From the NCBI GenBank assembly GCA_018449595.1, contig JAAVUU010000001.1, forward strand, positions 682,001 to 746,000: 64,000 nucleotides of DNA, written 5' to 3'. Shown piece by piece: positions 16,085-24,448 of the stretch (positions are counted from its first letter, which is position 1; each line of letters starts with the position of its first letter). Under the pieces are notes generated by a model, which searched no databases, had not been told where the DNA came from, and was given only the letters and a program-made list of their open reading frames with translations. Source of the DNA: Rhizobiales bacterium dw_265 (lineage in GTDB: Bacteria > Pseudomonadota > Alphaproteobacteria > Micropepsales > Micropepsaceae). The position numbers and the translations under genes are program-made.

Positions 16085-17773
16085 TCAGGCCTGGTACATG
16101 GTGCGGCTGCCCACAACGGTTCGCACCACTTTGATGTTCACGATCTTGTTTGGATCGACGGTATGCGGGTCGTCGTCGAGCACAACGAAGTCGGCAAGCT
16201 TGCCGGGCGTGATCGAGCCTTTCTGCGTCTCGTCATGGGTGTTGTAGGCTCCGTTATAGGTATTGATCTTTAGCGCCTCGTCCACCGTCACCTTCTGGTT
16301 TGCGCCCCAGGTCTCGCCGTTCCAGCCCCTGCGGGTCACCATGCCGTCGATACCCATCATCGGCGGGAAAGGACCGGCGCCGAAGTCGGGACCGACCGCC
16401 GCGACGATTCCATTGTCGATAAAGGTCCGGAAGGCCATCATGTTCTTGAGGTAATCTTCGCCGTAATATTTGAACTTGTCGGAGTTGTAATAGAGATAGG
16501 TGTTGAACACCGCCGGCACGGCATTGATCGCCTTGATGCGCGAAACCAGGCCGGGGTTGATCAAGCTGCAATGGGTGATCTTCGGCCGCGTATCGGGCCG
16601 GGGAAACAGCCGCATCGCCCGCTCATAGGCGGTCAAAGTCTGGTCGATGGCGCGGTCGCCATTGGCATGCGTGTTGACCTGGATGCCGGCGCGGTGGACG
16701 CGCTCCACCCAGCCATTGAGCACATCCTGGGTTTCCTTGAGGTTGCCCATATAGGCCGGCGTGATGCCTATATACGGCCGGCTGATCGCCATGGTGCGCT
16801 CGGACAGCGAACCATCGACGGTATGCTCCGCGGTGCCGCCGAAGCGTATCCACTCGTCGCCGAAGCCGCTCTTGATGCCGACCTTGATCATCGATTCCAG
16901 GACTTCGCCATTGGACTCATAGGTGATGCGATGCAGAAGATCGCCGCGCGCCCGCACATCCTGCATCGCGCTCAGGTCGCCACCCTGGTGGCAGACCCCG
17001 GTCAGGCCGTATTTGACGAATTGCTTGGAGAGAAAGGCCAGCCCGTTGCGATCGCGCTCGGCCGTCTGGGCGGGCGTATATTGGACGCGCTTGCCCACCT
17101 TGTTGATCACTTGCATGCCCAGGTCGGTGACGCGGCCGTTCAACTCGCCCCGCGCGTCCTTCTCGAAGGTGCCGCCGAAGGGATTTGGCGTATTCTTGCT
17201 GACCCCCGCCATTTCGAAGGCCTTGCTGTTGTAGAAGGTGGTATGGCCGCCGCGATGATGAACGCAGACCGGCTGGGTGGTCGAGACCTTGTCCAGATCG
17301 TGAATGCTGAGTTCACGATTGTCCTTGACCTTCGTGTCGTCAAAGAAATAGCCGTCGATCCAGGTATCCGGCGGCGTCTTCAAGGCCCGCTCCTTGAGCT
17401 TGTCGATCACGCTCTGGATGGTGACGAACTCCACCTCATAGGGATTTCCCACAATCACATCGTAGAGAAGAACAGCGCCCTGGGCATGATTATGACAATC
17501 AAGGAATCCGGGCGTGACGGTCAGCCCCTTGGCGTCGTAAAACTGGGTCTTCTTTCCCGCCAGCGCCTTCATGTCGGTGGTGCCGCCGACGGCGATAAAG
17601 CGGCCGTCCCGCATGGCAAAGGCCTCCGCCTTGGGCATCGCCGGATCGACCGTATAGACTTTGGCGTTTATGACGATCAGATCGGGATCTTCGCTCGCGG
17701 CGAATGCGGCGCCGGCCCAGGAACTGCCCGCGCCGACCATGGCCACAAAGTCACGGCGATTGTATTTCGACAT
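16085..17773 (-). CDS. Tat-exported amidohydrolase E (Amidohydro_3/YtcJ-NfdA type)
   Basis: A 562-residue metal-dependent hydrolase with a Tat signal (MSKYNRRDFVAMVGAG). Features in order: DLIVINAKVYTVDPAMPKAEAFA, the HxH metal motif GFLDCHNHAQG (His94, His96), the CHHRGGHTTFYNSKAFEMAG substrate loop, VNTHANGDRAI (His ligand), THCSL, and GPDFGAGPFPPM with the late Asp. The HANGD form agrees with amidohydrolase B (29532) and differs from A, C and D. Family members include N-substituted formamide deformylase, so C-N bond cleavage is likely. It is a single-gene unit downstream of one copy of the shared upstream element. Confidence 0.85.
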   Translation of the reverse strand: MSKYNRRDFVAMVGAGSSWAGAAFAASEDPDLIVINAKVYTVDPAMPKAEAFAMRDGRFIAVGGTTDMKALAGKKTQFYDAKGLTVTPGFLDCHNHAQGAVLLYDVIVGNPYEVEFVTIQSVIDKLKERALKTPPDTWIDGYFFDDTKVKDNRELSIHDLDKVSTTQPVCVHHRGGHTTFYNSKAFEMAGVSKNTPNPFGGTFEKDARGELNGRVTDLGMQVINKVGKRVQYTPAQTAERDRNGLAFLSKQFVKYGLTGVCHQGGDLSAMQDVRARGDLLHRITYESNGEVLESMIKVGIKSGFGDEWIRFGGTAEHTVDGSLSERTMAISRPYIGITPAYMGNLKETQDVLNGWVERVHRAGIQVNTHANGDRAIDQTLTAYERAMRLFPRPDTRPKITHCSLINPGLVSRIKAINAVPAVFNTYLYYNSDKFKYYGEDYLKNMMAFRTFIDNGIVAAVGPDFGAGPFPPMMGIDGMVTRRGWNGETWGANQKVTVDEALKINTYNGAYNTHDETQKGSITPGKLADFVVLDDDPHTVDPNKIVNIKVVRTVVGSRTMYQA

Positions 17774-17858
17774 AGCCCCTCATTCCCTGCCGGAACGCGC
17801 CGACCCCAGCAATGTGCATGACAAGGCTGCGAGCATGCGCGATGCGCCGCCGCGCCAG

Positions 17859-17933
17859 CAAGCCTGTTATTCGGATTTGGTAATTCCTTATTTTCTGAGG
17901 CCGCGGCGCAGGAGCGATCAGAATAATCATCAT
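17859..17933 (-). promoter_or_regulatory. Shared regulon element, copy 1
   Basis: On the minus strand the element reads ATGATTATTCTGATCGC, then ~30 bases, then AGAAAATAAGG and CCGAATAACAGGCTTG. The two conserved boxes (GATC...TTATT and AATAACAG) keep the 52-base spacing of the other copies. The AATAACAG end is 91 bases upstream of the amidohydrolase E ATG. The spacer is less conserved here than in copies 2-4. Confidence 0.75.
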
Positions 17934-17996
17934 AAGATCGCCGACGAAGTCACATCACGGCCGGCCGCATACATGCTTGGAAATGACATTCGCCCA

Positions 17997-19697
17997 TCAG
18001 CGATTCTCCGCCGTGCGCCGCCCGTACAACAGCGTCACATTGATCCGCCGGTTCAGATAACCGTCGCGGAAGGCGATGACGTCCGTCTCATGAAACAGGT
18101 CGGAATCGAAGATCACGGCGCGATTGGCCCGATAGGGAATCGTCACCGCCTTGGCGTTGCCGTCGCGCAGGAACGCGCGGCAGGCTTGCGTGTCCCCATT
18201 GTATCGCCGGAAGTCCCAGTCCTGTGGCGCGGCGGCATCCCACACCACCAGTCCTCCGCTGCCCGGATCGAGATTGGCCTCGTCTGGGGTCAGCCAGAAA
18301 TTGACATTCACCGCGGCTTTGTCGGCATGCAGTTCGATGCCCGAAAGGCTGGCGTCATATTTGAACCCCCACAGATAATGCAGCGGATGGTTGGAAAAGA
18401 TCGCGGGATAGCTGGCCCGCAGCTCCCCGGCGATCTGGGCCAGCAAGGGACAGGCGAAACCCTGTTCCGGAAGCGCCCCCAGATAGCCCCCGTCATAGGC
18501 TCTGCGCCAAACCGTTGATCCCAGGCAAAAGCGGCGCAGTCCATCGAACGCCGCTGGCGTGAGAATGTCGTCGATTACAACAATCTGGGGCCGGCTGGCG
18601 ACCCAGCGCGCCGCCGCGCCGCCTGTGTCGGGGTTGACAGCGCCCCCCGCCACGCGGCCGCCATCGGCCAGGTACAGCTCTCCCGCCACATCGACGAGGC
18701 GACCCGTTTCCTGCGCCAGATAGGCCTGCTGCTCGGCGTCATGCCGGATCTTGTGTGGGGCCGTGGGCGGGACAGTCGCGGCCATCAGCGCCGCATGGCG
18801 GGCATAGACGGCAAAGCCATTCTCGACGCGTCCGCTTTCGCACAGCACCGAAGCCATATGCTTAAGGGCTTCGGCATCGTCGGGCCGCAAGGCCAGTGCC
18901 TGAACATGGCTGGCCAGGGCTTCGTCGAATCGCTGCAGGCGCTGCAGGCTGACGCCGCGCTTGACCCAGGCTTGCGGATAATCCGGCCGGGCCGCCAAGG
19001 CACGCTCCAGGCTGGCCAGTGCCTCCCGCGAGCGGTGCATGTCTTCCAGCACGACACCACGATTATACAGCGCCTCCGCATGGTCGGGCCGGAACGCGAC
19101 GGCTCGGCTAAAATCGGCCAGCGCCGCATCCAGCCGCTCCAACCTTTGTTGTGCGATGCCGCGATTGTTCCAGGCTTCGGCATGATTCGGCAGCCTTACG
19201 ACCACCTGGTCGAAAGCCGCCAGCGCCTCTTCTGTGCGGTTCAGCTCCAGAAGCGCGGTGGCATGATTATAAAGTGCGCCGTCATGCTGCGGCGCCAAGG
19301 CCAGGGCGGCGGCGAAACTTTCCATCGCCTCTTCCAGCCGGCCCAGGCTTTGCAGCGCAGCCCCGCGGTTGTTCCAGGCCTCGGGCTGGGCGGCCTCCAC
19401 GGACAAAGACCGATCGTAACGGACTATCGCCTCCCCATGCCGTCCGGCCGACTGCAGCAGATACCCGGACAACGCCAAAAGCCGAACGTCCTCGCCATTG
19501 AAAGCGGCGGCCTTGTCGACGGTGTCGAGAGCGTCATTTAACCGGCCGGACTTTGCCAGCAGCATCGCCAACAGATGAGCTGCCCCGGCATGGCCCGCGT
19601 CGCGGGCCAGAACTTTGCGGCAGAGCTTCGCCGTCCCCGCCGGATCGTCGCGCGCATGCCGTTCGAGAGCCTGCTGCCACAACAACTCCGGGTTCAT
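17997..19697 (-). CDS. TPR-repeat protein fused to a 2OG-Fe(II) oxygenase-like domain
   Basis: A 566-residue protein. Residues ~5-300 are about eight 34-residue TPR units (for example AEAWNNRGIAQQRLERLDAA). The C-terminal half is a double-stranded beta-helix of 2-oxoglutarate/Fe(II) oxygenase type: His457-x-Asp459 (ELHADKAAVNVNFWLTPD), His536 (DLFHETD) and Arg550/551 (LNRRINVTLLYG) give the HxD...H...R set. The ATG at 19697 (MNPELLWQQ) fits TPR start; upstream in-frame codons give unrelated sequence. It has no signal peptide, so it should be cytoplasmic. It is the last gene of the copy-2 transcription unit and may hydroxylate a protein or peptide partner. Confidence 0.8.
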   Translation of the reverse strand: MNPELLWQQALERHARDDPAGTAKLCRKVLARDAGHAGAAHLLAMLLAKSGRLNDALDTVDKAAAFNGEDVRLLALSGYLLQSAGRHGEAIVRYDRSLSVEAAQPEAWNNRGAALQSLGRLEEAMESFAAALALAPQHDGALYNHATALLELNRTEEALAAFDQVVVRLPNHAEAWNNRGIAQQRLERLDAALADFSRAVAFRPDHAEALYNRGVVLEDMHRSREALASLERALAARPDYPQAWVKRGVSLQRLQRFDEALASHVQALALRPDDAEALKHMASVLCESGRVENGFAVYARHAALMAATVPPTAPHKIRHDAEQQAYLAQETGRLVDVAGELYLADGGRVAGGAVNPDTGGAAARWVASRPQIVVIDDILTPAAFDGLRRFCLGSTVWRRAYDGGYLGALPEQGFACPLLAQIAGELRASYPAIFSNHPLHYLWGFKYDASLSGIELHADKAAVNVNFWLTPDEANLDPGSGGLVVWDAAAPQDWDFRRYNGDTQACRAFLRDGNAKAVTIPYRANRAVIFDSDLFHETDVIAFRDGYLNRRINVTLLYGRRTAENR

Positions 19698-19725
19698 CGC
19701 CAAAAACCCTGGGCCATCCGCGGCG

Positions 19726-21237
19726 CTAGCGGCGGGTATAGCGGACGACGGCTTTCTGCTCGACCTGGGCGCCATAGATGACGCCCTTGTCGTCGGCCCA
19801 GATGCCCTCGGCTCCGCTGGTGGCGCCGGCATCGGGATTGGGATCGGTGTCGGGAATGAACGCCGTGACGACGCCATCCTTGAGGCTTCCCACGCGGATG
19901 CCGCGTTTCCAGTCCGGATTGTAGCCATAGCCCATGGGCGCGCGCGATTCCGAATCCGTCACATACAGGACATCGTGCTTGTCGATATAGATGCCGCTGG
20001 GCCGGCTGAACTGGGTCAGGATTTGCAACAATTTGCCGTCCTGGTCGAACACCTGGATGCGATTGTTCCAGCGATCGCCGACATAAAGCCGCCCCTTGGA
20101 ATCCATTGCCAGGCAATGCGGCACGTCGAACTGGCCGGGCCCGATGCCGTGGCCGCCCCATTGCCGGACGAACTTGCCGTCCTTGTCGAATTTGACGACG
20201 CGCGCATTGGCGGCGGCACCGGCGGTATGGCCGTCGCTGACGAAAATGCTGCCGTCGGGCGCCACCAGCACCGCATTGGGTTCGTGAAACGTATCGGGCC
20301 CGTTGCCGGAGACGCCGGGCTTTCCCAGGGTGCGCAGGAGATGGCCATCCTGGTTGAATTCGAGAACCACCTCGCCCTTGCCGTTGCCGACATGATTGTC
20401 GGTGATCCAGATATGATCCTGGTGGTCTATATAGAAGCCGTGCGGGAACAGGATTAAGCCCCCGCCGAACGCCTTGATGAAATTGCCCTGGGCATCGAAT
20501 TCCATGATGGGGTCCAGCGTGCTGCCCGCACAATCATTGGCGCCGCAGCGCTCCGCCACCCACACATGCCCTTTGGAATCGGTCGCCACCGCGCTGGTCG
20601 AGCCCATGCTGCGGCCGGGGGACATTTTGAAGAAGTTGGTGTCTGCCCGGTAGGAATTGGGCTGGCTGTTGGGAGCATTGCGCGGGTCCGGGGCCGCCGC
20701 CGACAGAAGGCCGGAAGATCTGTCGGCTGCCGCCAGGGCGGCCAGATCCGCAGGAGCCACACGCGCCGGGCGATTACCTCCTGCCGCGGGGATATTGGCC
20801 GCGGCCTTGTGCGGGTTGCCCGCTTCGAACTTGATCGCTTTGAGATATTCGCTGCGGCGGTCAAGCTCCTTGGCACCGGCGGGAAAGCCGTTCGATTTCA
20901 GGATGAAGGCCAGGATGTCGGCATACTGATCGCGGCTCAGGCCGCCGGGATTGTCCAGCGGCATGGTGGTGCGGACGCGGTCGAAGATGTCGCCCACCGT
21001 CTCGTCGTTGAAGTCGCCCAGGAACTGTGCGCCTTCCAGCGCGGGCGCTTCGCCGCTTCCGGCCAGGTTGCCGCCATGACAGCCCGCGCAGGAGCCGGCA
21101 AAGGCCGTCGCGCCGCGCGCCGCCTGCGCCTCGGTATAGATGCCGTCCCAGACCGACGCGGTGCCTTGGGCGCGCGCCGCCAGCACACCGGCCAAGCCCA
21201 GGCCGATGACGATCAGAAAGGAATATGTCTTACGCAT
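19726..21237 (-). CDS. Periplasmic cytochrome c fused to NHL-type beta-propeller
   Basis: A 503-residue exported protein. After a signal peptide (MRKTYSFLIVIGLGLAGVLAARAQ) a c-type cytochrome domain shows the heme motif CAGCH (Cys50, Cys53, His54) and a probable axial Met93 (TTMPLDNPGG). From ~residue 215 onward NHL-like blades follow: TSAVATDSKGHVWVAERCG, HGFYIDHQDHIWITDNH, EPNAVLVAPDGSIFVSDG, CLAMDSKGRLYVGDRWNNRIQVF, GIYIDKHDVLYVTDS. The cytochrome probably takes electrons from the quinoprotein encoded just upstream, while the propeller may bind substrate or act as a lyase (peptidyl-amidating-lyase-like fold). Confidence 0.8.
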   Translation of the reverse strand: MRKTYSFLIVIGLGLAGVLAARAQGTASVWDGIYTEAQAARGATAFAGSCAGCHGGNLAGSGEAPALEGAQFLGDFNDETVGDIFDRVRTTMPLDNPGGLSRDQYADILAFILKSNGFPAGAKELDRRSEYLKAIKFEAGNPHKAAANIPAAGGNRPARVAPADLAALAAADRSSGLLSAAAPDPRNAPNSQPNSYRADTNFFKMSPGRSMGSTSAVATDSKGHVWVAERCGANDCAGSTLDPIMEFDAQGNFIKAFGGGLILFPHGFYIDHQDHIWITDNHVGNGKGEVVLEFNQDGHLLRTLGKPGVSGNGPDTFHEPNAVLVAPDGSIFVSDGHTAGAAANARVVKFDKDGKFVRQWGGHGIGPGQFDVPHCLAMDSKGRLYVGDRWNNRIQVFDQDGKLLQILTQFSRPSGIYIDKHDVLYVTDSESRAPMGYGYNPDWKRGIRVGSLKDGVVTAFIPDTDPNPDAGATSGAEGIWADDKGVIYGAQVEQKAVVRYTRR

Positions 21238-21269
21238 AACGGCCCCTGTGAGAAATCCACGCGAACCGC

Positions 21270-23333
21270 TCAGTCGGGCAGCGCGTAGCAGATATATTCG
21301 CCGGAATAGTCGCCGCCGCTGACCGCCACCAGGATATACTGCTTGCCATGGACCATATAGGTCATGGGCGAGCCGCTTTGCGGCGCGGGCATCAGGACGT
21401 TCCCCACCTCCTTGCCGGTCTTTTGGTCATAGGCATGCAGTATCGCGCCGCGAGGATGGTCCGGCGTGGTCGTGACCCCGCCATCGCCGGCAATCACCAG
21501 ATCCTTGGTGACCAGCGTGCCTATGTTGAAACCCGGCTGGCCGGTGCGCGGAAGGTCGATGCCCTTCAGGGCGGGAGAATTGCGGATATAGTCCGGCGTG
21601 TCGCCATGGGGCACCGACCATTCGATGGCCCCGCTGTCCAGGTTGATGGCGCTGATGGTGCTGTAAGGCGGCTTTACCAGCGGCAGGCCATCCACGGTCA
21701 GCGGACGGCGCCCGCCACCACCACCGCCGCCACCCGGCGCCGGAGCGCGTTTGGCCAGTGGCGCATCGGCGCCCTGCCCGGCGCCAGCGGCATTGACCAT
21801 CACAACTTTCTGGCCGGCGGTTCCCACCACATAGGGCAGATCGGTCATGCCCGGCGGCGGTGGCACCAGCCCCACCGAAGACACACAGGCCTGGCAGGCA
21901 TAAACGTAAACCGTATGGTTTTCCGGGTTGAACGAGCCACCCGGCCAGTTGGTGCCGCCATTGGCGACACCCAGGGTCAAAAGACCGACCGGACCCGCGG
22001 CGTCGCTCAACACCGGCGGCGTATAGATCGGGCCGATCTTGTAATCCTTGATCAGGTCCAACGCCTTCTGGCGCATGGCGGGCGTGAAGTCGATCAACTC
22101 GTCTTCCGTCAGGCCAGTGCGGGAATAGGCCGCCGGCTTGCTGGGAATGGGCTGGGTCGGGGAATACCACTCGCCCGGCACATGGCCTTGCGGCACGGGC
22201 TTTTCCGGGATCGGCCAGACGGGCTTTCCGGTGATGCGGTCGAACACATAGAGATAGCCCATCTTGGACGGCACCGCGACCGCCTCGACCGGCTTGCCCT
22301 TGACATTGATGTCCATCAGCAACGGCGCCGAGGACATGTCATAGTCCCAGATGTCGTGATGGATGAACTGGAAATACCACTTCACCTTGCCGGTCTTCAG
22401 ATCCACCGCGACCAGGCTGTCGGAATAGACATTAGCCCCGGGGCGCTTGCCGCCGAAGAAATCCGAGGTGGGGGATTCCACCGGAAGATAGGCCAGACCC
22501 GCCTTGGTATCGGCAGTGATCTGCGCCCACACGCCGGTATTGCCGGTATGATCGGCGGAACCGCCCATCCAGGTCTCGTAGCCGGGCTCGCCCTTGCTGG
22601 GGATGGTATGGAACTCCCAGACCTTCTTGCCGGTGCGCACGTCATAGGCCCGCGCCGAGCCCTTGTTGTTGTCGCCGCTACTGGGGGTAAACCCTTCGCG
22701 GAAGGCGGAGCCGACCAGGACCAGATCCCCCGCCACGGTGGGCGCCGCGTGCAGGCCGATTTCGCCCGTCACCAGATCGGGCGTGATTTTCTGGTCGTCG
22801 TCGGCCTTGAGATCCACCGCGCCGTCCTGGCCGAAGCCGGGCACGCGCTGGCCGGTCTTGGCGTCCAGGCAGATCAACTGATAGCCGGGGGTGACATACA
22901 GGATGCGCCCATCCTTGCCGTCGCTCCAATAACTGAGACCGCGGCCGGAAAGCTGACGGGGCGCCGCGGCGCCGCGCGCGCCTTCCTTTTCGCCATGCAC
23001 CCACAGCAGCTCGCCGGTCGTCGCATCCAGCGCCACCACGCCCCGGCGCGAACCGGCCGTGGCATAGACCACGCCGTTCACCTCCAGCGGCGTTCCTTCC
23101 AGCTTAAACTCCGGGCGGTTGCCGATATTGTCGGTCTTGAAACGCCAGGCCACTTCCAGCTTAGAGAAGTTGGAGGCATTGATCTGATCGAGCGGCTTGA
23201 AGCGGCTGCCGCTGATATCGCCCGCATAGCTGGTCCAGTCCACACTGGCCGGCTGGGCCGAGGCCATCTGGACCACAAGGGCGAGAAGAGCCAGGCCCGA
23301 GCCGAAGCCCAGGGCAGTCGTCTTACGGATCAT
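21270..23333 (-). CDS. PQQ-type quinoprotein dehydrogenase
   Basis: A 687-residue exported eight-bladed propeller dehydrogenase. The ATG at 23333 is chosen because AGGA precedes it and the signal peptide (MIRKTTALGFGSGLALLALVVQMASA) is complete. Propeller motifs include WTSYAGDISGSRFKPLDQI, GVVALDATTGELLWVHG, AYDVRTGKKVWEFH, and the HHDIWDYD segment of membrane quinoprotein glucose-dehydrogenase relatives. A run of eight glycines (PGGGGGGGGRRP) marks an insert. It should oxidise an alcohol, aldose or similar substrate in the periplasm and pass electrons to the following cytochrome c. No PQQ biosynthesis genes are in the window. Confidence 0.8.
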   Translation of the reverse strand: MIRKTTALGFGSGLALLALVVQMASAQPASVDWTSYAGDISGSRFKPLDQINASNFSKLEVAWRFKTDNIGNRPEFKLEGTPLEVNGVVYATAGSRRGVVALDATTGELLWVHGEKEGARGAAAPRQLSGRGLSYWSDGKDGRILYVTPGYQLICLDAKTGQRVPGFGQDGAVDLKADDDQKITPDLVTGEIGLHAAPTVAGDLVLVGSAFREGFTPSSGDNNKGSARAYDVRTGKKVWEFHTIPSKGEPGYETWMGGSADHTGNTGVWAQITADTKAGLAYLPVESPTSDFFGGKRPGANVYSDSLVAVDLKTGKVKWYFQFIHHDIWDYDMSSAPLLMDINVKGKPVEAVAVPSKMGYLYVFDRITGKPVWPIPEKPVPQGHVPGEWYSPTQPIPSKPAAYSRTGLTEDELIDFTPAMRQKALDLIKDYKIGPIYTPPVLSDAAGPVGLLTLGVANGGTNWPGGSFNPENHTVYVYACQACVSSVGLVPPPPGMTDLPYVVGTAGQKVVMVNAAGAGQGADAPLAKRAPAPGGGGGGGGRRPLTVDGLPLVKPPYSTISAINLDSGAIEWSVPHGDTPDYIRNSPALKGIDLPRTGQPGFNIGTLVTKDLVIAGDGGVTTTPDHPRGAILHAYDQKTGKEVGNVLMPAPQSGSPMTYMVHGKQYILVAVSGGDYSGEYICYALPD

Positions 23334-23387
23334 GACATGTTCCTGCATCGTAAAATGAACCGGCCGCCGCGAGGAGCGCGGCAGCCG

Positions 23388-24377
23388 TCAGCCACCGCCC
23401 ATTTCCCGGATCTGGTCGAAGCCGCGCTTGATGATCTCCTTCTGCGCGTCGGTCACATCGGGAAAGGGCGGGCGGGGATAGGTCTGTTTGGCGCCCATGC
23501 GCAGGCTCAAGGCGTATTTCATCGGGCCGAATTCGAACAGGTCGCCGTCGCGCATGATCTTTTCCTTGGCGCGCAGCTTGGCCAGCGGCGCGGCAAAATC
23601 CTGACCCGCCCGGAACGCCGCGAAAACTTCGGCATATTCCTTGGTGAACACGTTTCCGTCCGCCAGGATCGCGCCCATGCCATGTTGCAGGGCATATTCC
23701 AGCTTGTTGCCGGTGCCGGTGCGCATGTTGAGGTCGGGGAAATTCTGGACGAATTCCATATACCCGTTCAAGTCGCCCTGGGAATCCTTGATGCCCGCCA
23801 GATTGGGATACTGATGCAGCGTCTTCAGCAGGTCGATGGAGATCGGCACCGCCGACATGCTCGGATAATGATAGAGATTGAACGCCAGGCTCGGAGGCAG
23901 CGCCTCGAACAGCATCGTATAATAGCGCAGGATGCCTTCCGGGGCCGGCTTCTTGAAATAGAAAGGCGGGATGACCAGGATGCTGTCGGCACCGTGATCG
24001 ACGGCATGCTTGGACAGGTCCAGCGTCTCCGGATAGTTCGGCGTACCCGTGCTGCACATGATGTTGAGGCCATTTTTGTTCCTGGCGACGACCTCCATCA
24101 CCTGCTTGCGCTCGGCGACGGAGAAGGACGGATACTCGCCCGTCGACCCCAGCACGACAACGCCGTCCGCGCCCTGGTCCTTGAACCAGGCCAACTGGTC
24201 CTTCATCGCGCCCGGATCGAATTTCAGGTTCTTGTCGCAGGGCGTCAGGCTTGCCACCCAGAACAAGGCCTTGGTTGACGAGCCCAAAACTTGGGCAGCC
24301 TGGGCGCTTCCGCCGGCCATGGCCGCCATGGCGGCACCACCGATCAAACCCATTGCGTCTCTACGTGTCTGTTCCAT
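23388..24377 (-). CDS. Tat-exported DapA/NanA-type lyase
   Basis: A 329-residue Class I aldolase-type TIM barrel of the dihydrodipicolinate-synthase/N-acetylneuraminate-lyase family. Key parts are retained: GSTGEYPS (77-84), the catalytic tyrosine in NLYHYPS (Tyr169), and the Schiff-base lysine AGIKDSQGD (Lys197). The start MEQTRRDAMGLIGGAAMAAM is a twin-arginine signal, so unlike most family members it is probably exported. It may make or cleave a pyruvate-linked keto acid in the periplasm. It follows TonB receptor 1 in the same unit. Confidence 0.8.
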   Translation of the reverse strand: MEQTRRDAMGLIGGAAMAAMAGGSAQAAQVLGSSTKALFWVASLTPCDKNLKFDPGAMKDQLAWFKDQGADGVVVLGSTGEYPSFSVAERKQVMEVVARNKNGLNIMCSTGTPNYPETLDLSKHAVDHGADSILVIPPFYFKKPAPEGILRYYTMLFEALPPSLAFNLYHYPSMSAVPISIDLLKTLHQYPNLAGIKDSQGDLNGYMEFVQNFPDLNMRTGTGNKLEYALQHGMGAILADGNVFTKEYAEVFAAFRAGQDFAAPLAKLRAKEKIMRDGDLFEFGPMKYALSLRMGAKQTYPRPPFPDVTDAQKEIIKRGFDQIREMGGG

Positions 24378-24448
24378 CCACCTCTCCCGTTAGGCCATGA
24401 ACATCAACTTTGCGCCCCGTGCCATCCCCTGGCAAGAGGCCCGAAGCC

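Noticed and set aside
19698-19928. N-terminal extension of the TPR-oxygenase to 19928
   Set aside because: The added residues are Ser/Pro/Arg-rich antisense of the cytochrome gene, and the TPR start at 19697 is natural.
21348-24278. Very long open frame on the plus strand (about 976 codons)
   Set aside because: It is antisense to the quinoprotein and lyase genes. Its translation is Arg/His/Gly-rich and matches no fold; high GC removes stops from antisense frames.
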